Shown in pieces: positions 27,045 through 38,269 of a stretch of DNA of 64,000 bases. Within the stretch, counting starts at the first letter, position 1. Each line of letters opens with the position of its first letter. The position numbers and the translations under genes are program-made. The stretch is taken from assembly GCF_014647255.1 (NCBI RefSeq), contig NZ_BMOV01000005.1, forward strand, positions 1 to 64,000, in the 5' to 3' direction. The notes beneath the pieces were generated by a model that ran no database searches, had not been told where the DNA came from, and saw nothing but the letters and a program-made list of their open reading frames with translations. Origin of the DNA: Iodidimonas muriae (lineage in GTDB: Bacteria; Pseudomonadota; Alphaproteobacteria; Sphingomonadales; Rhodothalassiaceae).

Positions 27045-27958
27045 GCGGGCACCTCGCTCATCAGATGATGGTAAAGCGCTTCAAGCCCCGGTTCTTCGAC
27101 ATGCAGATCTTCGATCATATCGCGTAGGGCGGCCAGTTCCAACAAGAGGTCCAATTTATGAGTCTGGGCCACCGCCAGATCCAGCCGGTCCGCGCTACGG
27201 TGCAAGAGGGATATGTCGCTATGCAAGGACGTTAAGATCTTTTCGGTGCTGCATGGGGCCACCTTCAGGCGGATACGCGTTGGCAATCTTGCGTTTTTAC
27301 GCAGACTGGCCAGATCGCCCGCGGCGATGATACGGCCTTGATGCAGCAAAATGGCGCGGTCCACATGGGGCTCGATTTCAGCCAGTGCATGGGTGGAAAC
27401 CAGTATCGTGGCCCCTGAAGCCCGCAGCCGGTCGATTGTGGCATACACTTGCGCCCGCGAGGCAGGGTCAAGCCCGGATGTGGGTTCATCCAGCAACAAG
27501 ATGTCCGGCGTGCCGATCAGCGCTTGGGCAAGAGCCAGCCTTTGCCGCATGCCTTTGGAATAGGTGCCGACCCGCCGGTGCGTCGCCTCGGCCAATCCAA
27601 CTTGGTGCAACAAGGCTTTATTGGCCGAGTGCGGAGCGCGCTTCAGTCGGGCGTAAAATCCCAGCAATTCCTCGCCCGTCATGGCGCTGTGAAAGGCCAC
27701 ACTTTCCGGTAAAAATCCCAGGCGGCGGCGAAGCTGTGCCCCTTTGCGGCCCGCGGGATCTTTTTCCAGAACGCGCACCGTGCCGCCATTGGGCCGGATC
27801 AGGCCAAGCACCAGCTTCATCAATGTTGTTTTGCCCGCACCATTATGGCCCACCAGTGCCACGGCTTCGCCGGCGCCCAGTGTCAAAGTGGCGTTTTCAA
27901 GGGCGGTCAGTTTTCCATAGCGCTTGGTCACGCCGTCAAGAGTGACAATGGTGTTCAT
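27041..27958 (-). CDS. nosF: NosF, ABC transporter ATPase
   Basis: 305 residues from ATG 27958, the start that overlaps the nosD stop; the frame upstream is nosD in another phase. Walker A GHNGAGKTT, signature YSKGMRQRLALAQAL, Walker B ILLLDEPTSGLDP and the switch His in STHALAE are all present. It powers the NosDFY complex during assembly of nitrous oxide reductase. Confidence 0.95.
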   Translation of the reverse strand: MNTIVTLDGVTKRYGKLTALENATLTLGAGEAVALVGHNGAGKTTLMKLVLGLIRPNGGTVRVLEKDPAGRKGAQLRRRLGFLPESVAFHSAMTGEELLGFYARLKRAPHSANKALLHQVGLAEATHRRVGTYSKGMRQRLALAQALIGTPDILLLDEPTSGLDPASRAQVYATIDRLRASGATILVSTHALAEIEPHVDRAILLHQGRIIAAGDLASLRKNARLPTRIRLKVAPCSTEKILTSLHSDISLLHRSADRLDLAVAQTHKLDLLLELAALRDMIEDLHVEEPGLEALYHHLMSEVPA

Positions 27959-29256
27959 GATCCCTCTTCTGAAATGGGCGATTGCATCAGGGGGGCGGTG
28001 TCGATCACTCCGCCGGGATAAAGCGCGGGCAGTTTCGATTGGGCAAAGCGCAAAACGTCGATGGCGGGGCTGTTCAACAAAAGCCGGGCTTGCGGATAGC
28101 GCCATAGAATATCGTCAACGATGTCGTTGGGCCGGTAAGGACGGTCGGCAAGGCCGTCGCCATTCAGGTCGAAAGCGGCATTGTCGCTCCAATAATTGCC
28201 GCGCCCTTCAAAGGTCCATTCCACCCGCCGCGTGCCCACATATTTCACCTGCGTCTGATTGCCGATAAAGGCATTGTCATACACATCATTGCGTTCCGAC
28301 CCGGCAGTGAAGTGAATACCGATGGGGCAGCCTTTGAACAGATTCTCGGCAATTTGGTTCTTATGGGCATTATAGACGAACAGGCATTTGCCTTGGCTGT
28401 CGCGCACCTGATTGCCGGTGATCTTCGTGTTGTTCACGTAGTTCAGAAGGAGGCCATGATCGCGGTCGCCCTGACTGATATTGTCGCGCACCTCCAGCCT
28501 GTCAGAATACATCAAGGCCCAGGCCACATGATTGTCCTGTGACCAGTTGCCGATGATCCGGCTGTCATGGGTGTACATATAATGGATGGCAAAGCGCAGA
28601 TCCCGGAAGCGGTTGTTTTGAAAGACATTACGCTTGCTGGTATTGACGAAAATACCATCGCGACCATAGCGGATGTCATTGCCGGTCACTTTGGCCCCTG
28701 GCGCATTCCAGATAGAGACGCCATTGCCTGCTTCCGCCGTGCGCAGATCGCGCCGCCCGTGAATGATATTGTTTTCCACCTGTGATCCATCGGCCCCATG
28801 CAGATACACCCCGAACAGATTGTTCTGAAGGCGGTTATTGAGGATCAAGGCGCGTTTGGCGGTTTGTTTTACAAGAACGGCGGAATCCATTTTTGGCACA
28901 TCAATGCCAGAGCCGGTGATGACCAGCCCTTCGATGCGCACATCCGGCGCGATGAGGGTGAAAACACTGCCAAGGCCAGTGCCATTTACCACCGCACCTT
29001 CCTCGCCGATCAAGGAAAGGGGCCGGTCGATCACCACCGGTCCTTGATAGGTGCCACGCCGAAGACGCAGCACATCGCCTGCTGTTGCGGCATTGATTGT
29101 CGCTTGCAAATCCGCCCCCGGGGCCACGGCATGATCGGCAGCCCGAGCCGATAAGGCCGAAAGCAGGATCAGTCCGAAGGCCAGCCCTTGCCACAAAGCC
29201 GGACGACCCCGGCCTTTAGGCGGCGTATATTGCAAGCGGCGGATCACTTTAGGCAT
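27955..29256 (-). CDS. nosD: NosD, periplasmic beta-helix copper-maturation protein
   Basis: 433 residues from ATG 29256; an in-frame TTG at 29268 would add four residues. The signal peptide has the core [14 protein letters not shown] and ends at ARA. The mature part is a right-handed parallel beta-helix of repeats such as [19 protein letters not shown] and [11 protein letters not shown] (CASH/NosD type). NosD takes copper or passes it to apo-NosZ in the periplasm. Its start lies eight bases inside the nosZ end. Confidence 0.95.
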   Translation of the reverse strand: MPKVIRRLQYTPPKGRGRPALWQGLAFGLILLSALSARAADHAVAPGADLQATINAATAGDVLRLRRGTYQGPVVIDRPLSLIGEEGAVVNGTGLGSVFTLIAPDVRIEGLVITGSGIDVPKMDSAVLVKQTAKRALILNNRLQNNLFGVYLHGADGSQVENNIIHGRRDLRTAEAGNGVSIWNAPGAKVTGNDIRYGRDGIFVNTSKRNVFQNNRFRDLRFAIHYMYTHDSRIIGNWSQDNHVAWALMYSDRLEVRDNISQGDRDHGLLLNYVNNTKITGNQVRDSQGKCLFVYNAHKNQIAENLFKGCPIGIHFTAGSERNDVYDNAFIGNQTQVKYVGTRRVEWTFEGRGNYWSDNAAFDLNGDGLADRPYRPNDIVDDILWRYPQARLLLNSPAIDVLRFAQSKLPALYPGGVIDTAPLMQSPISEEGS

Positions 29257-31162
29257 TTCGCGGTTCAACCAGCATCCGCCCTTTCATTTCCATATGCAGG
29301 GCATGGCAGAACCATTGGCAATAATACCAATGCACGCCGGGTCTGTCGGCAATGAAGGTGATGGAGGCGGTGGCTTGAGGCGCCACTTCCATGGCGACAC
29401 CGTGATTGGTCAGAGTGAAGCCGTGGGTCAGATCCTCCACATCATCCAAATTGGTAATATAGATCGTCACCTCATCGCCTTGTTTGACCGTGAATTTCTC
29501 CAGACTGAAAGCGGGGGCCACAGAAAACATATAGACCCGCACCTTATTGCCGTCTCGAATGACGTCCGCCGCATATTCCAGTTCGACACCATCGGCCTCG
29601 GCCTGTTTTTTTGCATCGTCGAACAAGGGGTCGTCGCGGTCCCACCGATGCACCGGGTTTATCTTGGAGCGGTGGACGATGGTGGCATCATGGGGTTCGG
29701 CAAAGCTGGGGCCATCATGGACCAGCTTCATGCTGTCGCCGGAAATGTCGATCAACTGATCACATTCCGGTTTCAAGGGCCCCACATTCAGGAACCGGTC
29801 CTTTGAAAATTTATTGAGCGAGATCAGCCATTTGCCGTCCGCCTCTTTGGTTTGCCCCATGGAGGTGTGGTTATGGCCCGGCTGATAATGCACATCCAGT
29901 TTTTGCACGATCGGGTCCACATCTTCGCCATTGAACAGGCGTATGGCCTTGTCGATGTTCCATTTACAGAGTTGGCTGTCGATGAAAAGCGTTGTGTAGG
30001 CATTGCCGCGACCATCAAAGGCTGTGTGAAGCGGGCCAAGGCCAAGCTCCGGCTCTGCCACCACCACATCGCGCGGTTTGATCTTGTCAGAGAACAGATC
30101 GTCGAAGCGGCGCACATCAAAGACCGTTACCGTGGGGGACAGTTTGCCATTGGCAACCACATGAATACCATCGGGGGCGGTGTTGATGCCGTGCGGGCTG
30201 TTGGGAACCGGCACATAGCGTGTATAGCGCGAGCCATGCCGCCCATCGATCACCGGCACGCCATGATGTCTGGTGAAATCGCCGTTCTTCACGGCTTCTT
30301 CGATGCGGGCGATATTGAAAATGACCACCCAATCCTGCTCTGCCGATGTCATTTCGGCCAGATTGGTGCCGCCTTCGGAATTATAGCAGGTGGAAAAGCA
30401 GTATTTGCCTTGATAATCGGCATCCACATTATCCAGATTGCCATCCACCATCACCTGCCAGGCGATTTCCATGCTGTCGCCGTCTATGGCGGTGAAAATG
30501 CCATGATATTTATCCGGTTCATCCAGAATTGTGCCGTCATTGGGCAGCGGCAAGCGGTCTTCCCCATTGGCGAAGACATAGCCGGTTTTTGGGTATTTCT
30601 GGACCCGCAGGCCGTGCACTGCTTCCATATTCGGGATCTCGATGATCTTGTCGCATTTCATCACATCACAACGAACGCGGGCGACGCGGGAATTGGCCTT
30701 GTCGTTCATGAACACATAGCGACCATCATAGGTGCCTTCGGTGAAGGACATATGCGGATGATGCAGATCGCCATTCAGATAGACCCCGCCGCGGCTGTCT
30801 AGAAAGCTGCGGGTTTCCGGCAGCAAGCCTTCGGTAAGAATTTTGCGGCTTTCATTGGTGGAACCCCAGCCGGTGGCACTACAGCGGTTGAACACCGGAA
30901 TACGCATCAGTTCACGCATGGACGGAAGGCCGACAATACGCAATTCCCCTGCTTGTCCGCTGGAGAAGAACACATAATATTCGTCCAGATCGCCCGGCCC
31001 CACATGCTCTTTGGCCGTGGCGGCCTGGCTTGATCGTGGTGACAGAGCAGCGCCACCTGTGAAGCCGCCCGCTCCCGCAAGCCCGGCAATGGTCGCCACC
31101 GAAGCGGTGCCGCCGAGGATATCGCGGCGGCTTGGTCCGCTTTTGTCTTTCATGTCTGTCAT
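29249..31162 (-). CDS. nosZ: Nitrous oxide reductase NosZ (clade I, Tat-exported)
   Basis: 637 residues from ATG 31162 (GGGAG upstream, overlapping the nosR stop); ATG 31153 is an alternative. The twin-arginine signal is SRRDILGG. CuZ histidines are visible in [43 protein letters not shown] and [10 protein letters not shown]. The C-terminal cupredoxin has the CuA ligands in [12 protein letters not shown]. The enzyme reduces N2O to N2 in the periplasm. The Tat signal and the nosR/apbE company mark the clade I (typical) form. All ligand sites look intact. Confidence 0.97.
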   Translation of the reverse strand: MTDMKDKSGPSRRDILGGTASVATIAGLAGAGGFTGGAALSPRSSQAATAKEHVGPGDLDEYYVFFSSGQAGELRIVGLPSMRELMRIPVFNRCSATGWGSTNESRKILTEGLLPETRSFLDSRGGVYLNGDLHHPHMSFTEGTYDGRYVFMNDKANSRVARVRCDVMKCDKIIEIPNMEAVHGLRVQKYPKTGYVFANGEDRLPLPNDGTILDEPDKYHGIFTAIDGDSMEIAWQVMVDGNLDNVDADYQGKYCFSTCYNSEGGTNLAEMTSAEQDWVVIFNIARIEEAVKNGDFTRHHGVPVIDGRHGSRYTRYVPVPNSPHGINTAPDGIHVVANGKLSPTVTVFDVRRFDDLFSDKIKPRDVVVAEPELGLGPLHTAFDGRGNAYTTLFIDSQLCKWNIDKAIRLFNGEDVDPIVQKLDVHYQPGHNHTSMGQTKEADGKWLISLNKFSKDRFLNVGPLKPECDQLIDISGDSMKLVHDGPSFAEPHDATIVHRSKINPVHRWDRDDPLFDDAKKQAEADGVELEYAADVIRDGNKVRVYMFSVAPAFSLEKFTVKQGDEVTIYITNLDDVEDLTHGFTLTNHGVAMEVAPQATASITFIADRPGVHWYYCQWFCHALHMEMKGRMLVEPRNA

Positions 31163-33459
31163 GCCTTTTCTCCCTGTGATGAGGCATTGCGTGGCGCGAC
31201 ACCGCCTTTGGTGCCGACCGGTGAGGAAGGGTTCATGCTGGGGGACGCCATTGCTGCCCGCTTTTCGCGCTTCAGGCGCTTTTGGATCATCACCGGGCAT
31301 TTGTGATCGTGGTGATAAAGCACCTGACAGTGCAGGCAGGAGATACATTCATTGGGATTGATGTGGCCTTCGGGATGGATTGCGCCTACCGGACATTCAA
31401 CGGCACAGCGCATGCACGGATTGCCGCATTCCCGATAGCGTTTGAGCCAATCAAACATCCGCAAGCGCCCCGGAATGGCCAGTGCGGCCCCCAATGGGCA
31501 CAAATAGCGGCAGAAGAAACGTTCGATGAACAGGCCCGCTACAAGCAAGGCCACCGCAAACAGGACAAACCACCAATCGCGCAGGAAATGCAGGATGATC
31601 GCGGTCTTGAACGGCTCCACTTCGGCCAGCTTTTCCGCCAGTCCCAAAGAGGTGAGCGACACACCGAACAGCACAAGGAAAATGACATATTTCAAAGGCC
31701 AGAGCCGTTCATGCAGGCCCCATGGCACCGTGATCTGCGGGACGTGCAACAAGCGGGCGGCTTTGTTGGTCAGTTCCTGTAAGGCCCCGAAGGGGCATAG
31801 CCAGCCGCAAAAAGGGCCGCGCCCCCAAAACAGCAAGGCGGCCGCCACTGAAAACCACAAAATGAAGATCAAGGGATCGATCAGAAAATAGGACCATTGG
31901 AAATCGGTGCGCAGAGCATTGGCAAAGGCCAGCACATTAACCACCGAGAGTTGCGCATGGGCAACCCAGCCCAGCCAGAACAGCGTCACCAGAAGATAAG
32001 CAAGGCGTATGCGATTGAACAATTTCTCCCGCTTCACCAAAATATCCTGAAAGAAGAAAATCCCTGTCAGCACGCCCAGCATTATGACCAGCACAGAGAT
32101 CGAGGCGATCTTGCTGCGCCAGATCCGTTGCCAGAGCGGTGCGTTCGGCCCATTCCCGAAATTGGCGATGTCTGTCATGGCCGGCGCGGATATGGCCTCT
32201 TCCGGGTTTTTTGTATCTGCACTGGGGGCCGCCTTCACAACCGCAGGGGTCTTTGGTGCGGGGGGCACTGCCTTGGAATAGAGGGCGGGCAGGCGGTAAT
32301 CGAGGGCGAAGCTGGTAAAGGCCTTGTCCAGAGCGCCGATGGCCCGCTGCACCAAAAGCTGTAAACTGAAGGTTTCGGCTGGCTGGAACTGCACCCCGGT
32401 GGGGATGCGGAACAAGGCTATTTCCTTGAAAGACGGCGCATCGGCTGCCGCCAGATCGGCGATGCGCTCATGCTGTTTGTCACGGAAACGGATGGTTTCG
32501 GCCCCTTGGGTCAGCTCGATCCGGTCAAAAATGCCGCCGCGCACATAGCCTGAGCCTTTGAACGAATACCGCCCGTCGCCCATGATCAAGATGGCGGCCT
32601 GATCGGTGCCCAGCTGGCTTTGCAACCGTTCGAACCCGGTATCGCCTAACAGGGTGCGGCCAATGGCAGGGTGCGATACCAGCGCCACATAAAGATCGAC
32701 AAATCCGTCATCGGGGGCACCCGGCTCGGGGCGTTTCATGGCTTTTGGATCGCCGGACAGGGCGAAGGCCTCATTCACATCGCCCACCGTTATATGCAGG
32801 CGCCGCACCGCTCCATTGCCCAGCAATGTTTCCCAGTTGCTCACTGCGCCGCCTTGGGGATCGACCATGCGGGTGGGGCCGGCTGTTTCTATCGTGCCGC
32901 CACTTAACAGATGCGCCACACGGCCCGCCGAACGCAGGATGCTGTCGCCGATCACCAGCACCGTGACGGTGGCACCGGAAACGATGTCCACCTGTGGCGG
33001 GGCTTCGCCATTTTTGGCGGCCTGCATGGGGTTGAAGCCGATCAGATCCATCACTGAAGCGTCAATACGCGCTTGCGGGATGCCGATCAGAACGATGGGT
33101 TCGTGATGCTCTACCAGTTTCAGGCCAATGATGGTGCCATCTACATCAAGGCCGACCAGTGTGTGGATGGGTTTGCCGGAATAGCCCGCGGTATTCACGA
33201 TGTCTGAGGTCAGATAAACATAACCGATAATTTCTTCGCCCTTAAGAGCCGGTGCAATCGGGGCGATCTCCAGCAACGCACCGAAATGATTGGCACCGGG
33301 CACGATATCTGCCGCTTGTACTTGATCCAGAAACCGGCCCAATTGCGCGCTTTGTTGCGCCAAGACAGGCGGGGCGAAAAGCACGGACAAGAGGAGAGAC
33401 AACGCCGTCATTATGGAAAAACGGCCACACATCCAGAGAGTTAAGCGCCGTAAACGCAC
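31159..33459 (-). CDS. nosR: NosR, membrane flavo-iron-sulfur protein
   Basis: 766 residues from GTG 33459, with a full AAGGAG nine bases upstream. A signal-like helix is followed by a periplasmic FMN-binding domain (SGATVTVLV region near residue 170, the candidate ApbE target), several membrane helices, two CP motifs ([16 protein letters not shown]) and two 4Fe-4S clusters ([16 protein letters not shown]). NosR passes electrons to NosZ and is also needed for its expression. It is the first gene of the operon and its stop overlaps the nosZ start. Confidence 0.96.
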   Translation of the reverse strand: MRLRRLTLWMCGRFSIMTALSLLLSVLFAPPVLAQQSAQLGRFLDQVQAADIVPGANHFGALLEIAPIAPALKGEEIIGYVYLTSDIVNTAGYSGKPIHTLVGLDVDGTIIGLKLVEHHEPIVLIGIPQARIDASVMDLIGFNPMQAAKNGEAPPQVDIVSGATVTVLVIGDSILRSAGRVAHLLSGGTIETAGPTRMVDPQGGAVSNWETLLGNGAVRRLHITVGDVNEAFALSGDPKAMKRPEPGAPDDGFVDLYVALVSHPAIGRTLLGDTGFERLQSQLGTDQAAILIMGDGRYSFKGSGYVRGGIFDRIELTQGAETIRFRDKQHERIADLAAADAPSFKEIALFRIPTGVQFQPAETFSLQLLVQRAIGALDKAFTSFALDYRLPALYSKAVPPAPKTPAVVKAAPSADTKNPEEAISAPAMTDIANFGNGPNAPLWQRIWRSKIASISVLVIMLGVLTGIFFFQDILVKREKLFNRIRLAYLLVTLFWLGWVAHAQLSVVNVLAFANALRTDFQWSYFLIDPLIFILWFSVAAALLFWGRGPFCGWLCPFGALQELTNKAARLLHVPQITVPWGLHERLWPLKYVIFLVLFGVSLTSLGLAEKLAEVEPFKTAIILHFLRDWWFVLFAVALLVAGLFIERFFCRYLCPLGAALAIPGRLRMFDWLKRYRECGNPCMRCAVECPVGAIHPEGHINPNECISCLHCQVLYHHDHKCPVMIQKRLKREKRAAMASPSMNPSSPVGTKGGVAPRNASSQGEKA

Positions 33460-33523
33460 GTTGAGAACTCCTTAAACTGATCTGTGCAGAGGTCTGACTA
33501 TAGGGTCGGGATCGTGCCACCTT

Positions 33524-33537
33524 TTGCTTTGGATCAA
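33524..33537. promoter_or_regulatory. FNR/NNR-type box in the nosR divergent promoter
   Basis: TTGCTTTGGATCAA differs from the consensus TTGAT-N4-ATCAA at one base. It lies about 65 bp upstream of nosR and 85 bp upstream of the ferritin-like gene, so an anaerobic or NO-sensing Crp/FNR-type regulator could control both. Confidence 0.65.
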
Positions 33538-33560
33538 ATTACAGATAACATGTGAGAAAT

Positions 33561-33577
33561 TATAATCTAGGATTATA
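33561..33577. promoter_or_regulatory. 17-bp palindrome upstream of the ferritin-like gene
   Basis: TATAATC-TAG-GATTATA is a perfect inverted repeat with a 3-bp spacer. It starts with a good -10 sequence and lies 44 bp before ATG 33622. It may be an operator for an unlinked regulator. Confidence 0.5.
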
Positions 33578-33621
33578 TTGTGTTTTAATGCAACCTCAGA
33601 TCACACAGAGGAAATGGTCTC

Positions 33622-34437
33622 ATGTCTTTGTTGAGCCAAGACCCGCAGATGACCCCCGGCACAATGGCAGAATTGATTGCCATCGCCACCCGGATCGAGC
33701 ATGAATCCGTGCGCCGCTATCAGTGGCTTGCAACAGAAATGCGCCAGCGCCATGAGCACGAGACAGCCGCGGCTTTCGATAAACTGGCTTTAGAAGAACA
33801 GCATCATGTGGCCGCGGTGGCGGAATGGGCGCAGGCTTTCGGTGACGTGCCTTCGGGCGATCATGAGATCCATTGGCACCTGCCCAAAGAACTGGCGAAA
33901 AACTGGGAAGGCGCGGCGGGCAGTGCGCTGCTTACGCCCTACCGCGCCTTTGCCATCGCCGTCGAGAATGAAGAGCGCGCCTTTGCCTTTTATACATATC
34001 TCGCGGCATCGACGCCCGATGCTGAGATTGCCAAACAGGCGGAAATGCTGGCCAAGGAAGAACTGCACCATGCGGCCTTGTTGCGCACATGGCGACGTGC
34101 AGCATGGCACCAAAATGAAAGAGGCGCCCACAAGGATTCGGGGTCATCTTCAAAGATTGAAACGCTGCCAGAGCTGGAGGCTGCCATCGCACAGCATGAA
34201 GCCGAAATCGCTGCTTGTGGCGTCGATTTCGAGGAAGATGTGCGCACTGGTGACGATCCCGCCCCGCTTTTAAAAACACAAGGGGCTCTGGAGAAGTTCT
34301 GCACTTTGCTGGAAACTGTGCTGATCACTACACCGGATGAAACAGCCCGGGAAAAGGCAGAACAGGCCCTTCACAGCGCCATCGCCCGCCTTGCCACCCT
34401 GCATCACCGCATCGACCGGGTGAAAGAAGATCAATAA
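33622..34437 (+). CDS. Ferritin-like (rubrerythrin-type) diiron protein
   Basis: 271 residues, start preceded by AGAGGAAA. The N-terminal 155 residues form a four-helix ferritin-like domain with carboxylate/His pairs in RIEHESVRRY, ALEEQHHVAA, VENEERAFAFY and AKEELHHAALL. The remaining part is a helical, charged tail of unknown role. No rubredoxin domain is present. Such proteins are linked to peroxide or NO stress. It is divergent from nosR and shares the region with the FNR-like box, which suggests expression under denitrifying or low-oxygen conditions. Confidence 0.8.
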   Translation: MSLLSQDPQMTPGTMAELIAIATRIEHESVRRYQWLATEMRQRHEHETAAAFDKLALEEQHHVAAVAEWAQAFGDVPSGDHEIHWHLPKELAKNWEGAAGSALLTPYRAFAIAVENEERAFAFYTYLAASTPDAEIAKQAEMLAKEELHHAALLRTWRRAAWHQNERGAHKDSGSSSKIETLPELEAAIAQHEAEIAACGVDFEEDVRTGDDPAPLLKTQGALEKFCTLLETVLITTPDETAREKAEQALHSAIARLATLHHRIDRVKEDQ

Positions 34438-34656
34438 GATGGCTGCCGATGCATAAGGACAATCTGGCTGATCTTTTTATAGCGGGCACCGTGTCCTCAG
34501 GCATGGGCAAAAGCCCGCCAATGGTACGATATGCCTAGTCGTTCCATTCCTTTGCTTCATAATAGGTATTTACAATACATATTAAAGTGAATTAGAGTGG
34601 GCTATGGGCAATCAAGGGATGGTCAGAAGGCGTCCGTCGGGAAGGGATCGTTGGAA

Positions 34657-35862
34657 ATGGCTGGAACCGCAGAGACTGTAAAGCCCGCAGGCATTCCCCG
34701 TTATCGGCCTTTTGATGGCCCGTTGCTGTTTCAGCAGGGCTTTCGTCCGTTCTTTTTTGGCGCGGGCCTTTGGTCGTTATTGTCTTTGTTTCTTTGGCTC
34801 ATGGTGGTGCAAGGGGCGGTTTCTTTGTCTTTGGGGGCCAATCCGTTGGCATGGCATGCCCATGAAATGATTTTCGGATTTACCGGTGCCGTGATTGCCG
34901 GATTTTTGCTGACAGCCATCCCCAACTGGACGGGCCGCATGCCGTTGCAGGGCGTGTCTTTGATGGTTTTGTTCGGCACATGGCTTTTGGGGCGGCTCGC
35001 CATGGGGATGTCGGCTTTTCTTAGTCCTGCGCTCGTGGCGGTGCTGGATCTGTCTTTCTTGTTGCTGCTGATTGCTGTTGTGTTGCGTGAAATTCTGGCG
35101 GGGCGGAATTGGCGCAATCTCCCCATGCCGGTCGCGCTGGCCGCTTTGTTTATTGCCAATCTTTTGACCCATCTCGACCTGATGGGCCTGGCTGTGACCG
35201 GGCGTATGGGTGAACGGCTTGGCATTGCCACGATTCTGTTTCTTATCGGCTTGGTGGGTGGGCGCATCATTCCCAGTTTTACCCGGAACTGGCTGTCAAA
35301 ACGTGGCGAAAAGCGATTGCCCGCAAGCCTTGGCCGCTTTGATAAGGCCAGCCTTTTTTTTATGCTTGTTGCCCTTATTGCGTGGGTATCCCTGCCCGAT
35401 AGCCAGATCGCGGGCATATGTTTGCTGATTGCAGGGGGGGTGAGCTTTTTGCGCCTTGGCCGGTGGCAGGGCCATCTAACCTTATCAGAGCCGTTGATCT
35501 GGAGCCTGCATCTGGGTTTTTTCTGGCTCCCCTTGGGGCTGTGTCTTTTGGGATTGAGCGTTTTTCTGCCGCAAATCCTGCCGTCGATGGCTGGCCTTCA
35601 TGCCCTGACCGCCGGAGCCGTTGGCTCCATGACATTGGCGGTGATGACCCGGGCCACTTTGGGCCATACCGGGCGGAAACTGACAGCCGACCGCTGGACG
35701 ACCATACTTTATATCTTGATTGCAGCAGCGGCGGCGGCGCGGGTGGGGGCATCGCTCGCGCCCACATCCTATAGCGCTTTGCTGTGGGTATCTGGCCTTT
35801 TATGGGTGGCGGCCTTCGGACTTTTCAGCGCCCATTATGGCCGTATGCTGCTCTTTAAATAA
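34657..35862 (+). CDS. nnrS: NnrS family membrane protein (nitric oxide stress)
   Basis: 401 residues from ATG 34657, with GGAAGGGA upstream; an in-frame GTG at 34597 is less likely. About 12 membrane helices. Typical NnrS segments are FQQGFRPFFFGAGLWS, WHAHEMIFGFTGAVIAGFLLTAIPNWTGR, GGRIIPSFTRNWL and HALTAGAVGSMTLAVMTRATLGHTGR; the histidines are the presumed haem/copper ligands. NnrS proteins protect against nitrosative stress and occur with denitrification genes. It lies 219 bp after the ferritin-like gene. Confidence 0.94.
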   Translation: MAGTAETVKPAGIPRYRPFDGPLLFQQGFRPFFFGAGLWSLLSLFLWLMVVQGAVSLSLGANPLAWHAHEMIFGFTGAVIAGFLLTAIPNWTGRMPLQGVSLMVLFGTWLLGRLAMGMSAFLSPALVAVLDLSFLLLLIAVVLREILAGRNWRNLPMPVALAALFIANLLTHLDLMGLAVTGRMGERLGIATILFLIGLVGGRIIPSFTRNWLSKRGEKRLPASLGRFDKASLFFMLVALIAWVSLPDSQIAGICLLIAGGVSFLRLGRWQGHLTLSEPLIWSLHLGFFWLPLGLCLLGLSVFLPQILPSMAGLHALTAGAVGSMTLAVMTRATLGHTGRKLTADRWTTILYILIAAAAAARVGASLAPTSYSALLWVSGLLWVAAFGLFSAHYGRMLLFK

Positions 35863-35968
35863 CCAAAGCCCCGGATTTTTCCGATATATGGCCGGGATTT
35901 TTGGGGGCGCTGCCATCGCGGGTGCGACAGCAGCGCTTGTCTGTATCCATCTGGCGACAGAATCCTGT

Positions 35969-38269
35969 TTAGAACCGGCTGCGCAAGGTGACGCCCCAGC
36001 TTCGTGGTGCCCGCGATAAGGCAAGCCCGCCAAAGGCTTCAAAGCCGGTGGCCGGGCCCAGCCCTGCGGCTCCGGCGGCGAAATCGAAGCGACGTCCCGG
36101 ATTGGTAATGAACACACCATTGGCCGCCGACTCTTCGTCTGTCAGATTGTCCACCCAGAATATGAGCGCATGCTGCCCCATTTCAAATCCGGCGCGCAGA
36201 TTGAGAAGGATGGCGTCGGCGGTGAAGGCGTCGCCAGTCTGTACCGCATTTTGCTTGGACTGATAGGCAATGTCCGCACGCCCCATGATGTCGATTTCGC
36301 CCATCAAAGGCCGCCGATATTGCACCGTTCCATTGGCCATATAGCTGGGGGCATATTGAAGCTGTGTCCCTGCCAATTGGGTATCGGTGATGCCCGCAAG
36401 CAACAAGGTGGTGAAGTCGAAATCATCATATTCCGCATCGGTATAAGCAAAGCCGCCCCGGATATCGAGGCCGGGTAGTGGGCGGGCCGCGACTTCCAGT
36501 TCGATGCCTTTGGACGTGGTTTTGCCCGCATTGATATTGAGAACGGCAAAGGTTTGCCCCAAAGCCCGGACGATCTGGTCGTTCCATTTGATCAAAAAGC
36601 CGTTGAGATTGGCGGTTAGCCGTCCACCGAACCACGAGGTTTTCGAGCCCAGTTCATAATGCCAGCTGCGTTCGGGATCGAAGCTGCGTTCTTCGGGCAG
36701 GATCTGCCCGGCGGCGGTTACCACATTGAAGCCCCCCACCTTCACAGCCCGGGCGGCGCTGAAATACAACAGGTTCTCATCGGTCAGGTGATAGTCCAGC
36801 GATAGCCGGGGCGTGAAATTGTCGAAAGACAGGGAATCCACGAATGGTGGATTGGAAATCCCGGCAATGGGGTCGGTATCCACCGCCGTCACGTCTTTTT
36901 CTTCATGGGTGTAGCGTCCGGCAAAGGAAAAGGTGAGCGCCGAAGTGATATCCAGATCCACCTGCCCAAAGGCTGCAATGCTGTCGGTTTCTTCTTCAGT
37001 ATCGCTGATCAGGCTTTGAAATGGCCCCAAAACAGCCAGCATCAGCGGACCTGCATCGCCGACAAAGCGATCATCAATGCGCGTATCTGCATCCAGATGG
37101 TAATAATATCCACCAAGCATCCAGCGAAACCGACCGTCGCCGGAGGAAGACAAACGGATCTCCTGGCTGAACTCTTCTTGATCCACATCGGTGGTTTCAA
37201 AATGAATCTGGCGGGCCTGATAATCGTCATCAATGGCGGTATGCAGATCAAGGCTGTTGAAGCCGGTGATTGCCGTTAATGTATAAGGGCCCACGTCCCA
37301 ATCCATGGTGAAGGATGTGGTCAGATTTTCCCGGTCTGTCTCTCCCGGTGTAACGGCAAAACCGCTTTCAAAACCGGGCATTTTTCCTACAAATAGCTGG
37401 TTGGTGGGCGGGGCGGGAAAGGGAAGCGGATTGAAAAGCTGGGCATTATTGGTGACAAACTGCAAGGGCTCGTCGCCGTCATTGGTGTTTTCAAAGGCGA
37501 TGCGGGCGGTGATGCCGAATGTATCGGTGAGAAAGGCTTCCAACGTGCCGTGATAAACCTCGGTATTGCGGCTATCCAGACCAGATCCGGTCAGATCGTT
37601 TTTGAAATACCCGTCCCGTTCATGATGCACCGCTCCGGCGCTGAAAAAGACCTTGTCCCGGATCAGCGGTCCGGAAATCGATCCCTTGAAATCCCGGCGC
37701 TCATCGCTGCCCAATGTGCCTTCAAAAAAGCCTTCGAAATTGTTGCTGGGATCTTTGGTAATGTAATTGACTGCGCCGCCAAAGGTGTTGCGACCGTAAA
37801 GGGCGCTTTGCGGCCCTTTGGCAATTTCTACACGGGCCACATTCTCGATCAGAGCTTCCATGGTTGCTCGCGAGGATTGATAAACGCCATCGACGAAGAA
37901 CCCCACATTCGGCTCGCCAATGGTGGTCATCATGCCCCGGATCACCGGCGTTTGCCCGCTGCCGCCGAACAAGGGCGCCATGTTAAAACCCGGCGTCAAG
38001 AGCGCGATATCTTCGATGCGCTCAATCCCGGCGTCTTCCAGATCTTTTTCGGTAAAAGCGGTGATCGCCATGGGCACGTCTTGCAGGCTTTCTTCCCGCT
38101 TTCGGGTGGTGACGATGATTTCTTCCAAAACCCGCCCATCGCTGCTGCGCCCGCTCTGCTGTGTAGTTTGAGGCGCTTCTTGCGCTGTGGCTGCTGCACT
38201 GCCCAAGGATAGCGCCATCGCCCATAAGCATGCCCCGTTTCGTCCATGCTTCCTTCTTTTCGTCATCAT
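35969..38269 (-). CDS. TonB-dependent receptor (probable peptide or amino-compound uptake)
   Basis: 766 residues from ATG 38269, preceded by GGGAGGGA. A signal peptide ending at ATAQ precedes a TonB box (EEIIVTTRKREES), a plug (GFNMAPLFGG..., RVEIAKGPQSALYGRNTFGGAVN) and the barrel ending in SWGVTLRSRF. It is divergent from a tetR-ridA-dipeptidase operon with a palindromic operator between them. The neighbours suggest it brings in peptides or other nitrogen compounds; the substrate cannot be read from the sequence. Confidence 0.93.
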   Translation of the reverse strand: MMTKRRKHGRNGACLWAMALSLGSAAATAQEAPQTTQQSGRSSDGRVLEEIIVTTRKREESLQDVPMAITAFTEKDLEDAGIERIEDIALLTPGFNMAPLFGGSGQTPVIRGMMTTIGEPNVGFFVDGVYQSSRATMEALIENVARVEIAKGPQSALYGRNTFGGAVNYITKDPSNNFEGFFEGTLGSDERRDFKGSISGPLIRDKVFFSAGAVHHERDGYFKNDLTGSGLDSRNTEVYHGTLEAFLTDTFGITARIAFENTNDGDEPLQFVTNNAQLFNPLPFPAPPTNQLFVGKMPGFESGFAVTPGETDRENLTTSFTMDWDVGPYTLTAITGFNSLDLHTAIDDDYQARQIHFETTDVDQEEFSQEIRLSSSGDGRFRWMLGGYYYHLDADTRIDDRFVGDAGPLMLAVLGPFQSLISDTEEETDSIAAFGQVDLDITSALTFSFAGRYTHEEKDVTAVDTDPIAGISNPPFVDSLSFDNFTPRLSLDYHLTDENLLYFSAARAVKVGGFNVVTAAGQILPEERSFDPERSWHYELGSKTSWFGGRLTANLNGFLIKWNDQIVRALGQTFAVLNINAGKTTSKGIELEVAARPLPGLDIRGGFAYTDAEYDDFDFTTLLLAGITDTQLAGTQLQYAPSYMANGTVQYRRPLMGEIDIMGRADIAYQSKQNAVQTGDAFTADAILLNLRAGFEMGQHALIFWVDNLTDEESAANGVFITNPGRRFDFAAGAAGLGPATGFEAFGGLALSRAPRSWGVTLRSRF

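Noticed and set aside
29852-30802. Plus-strand open frame (316 codons) opposite nosZ
   Set aside because: Shadow of nosZ with a histidine- and isoleucine-rich unlikely composition.
35863-35915. Terminator after nnrS from CCCGG / CCGGG followed by TTTTT
   Set aside because: Short stem with a 17-nt loop; not convincing.
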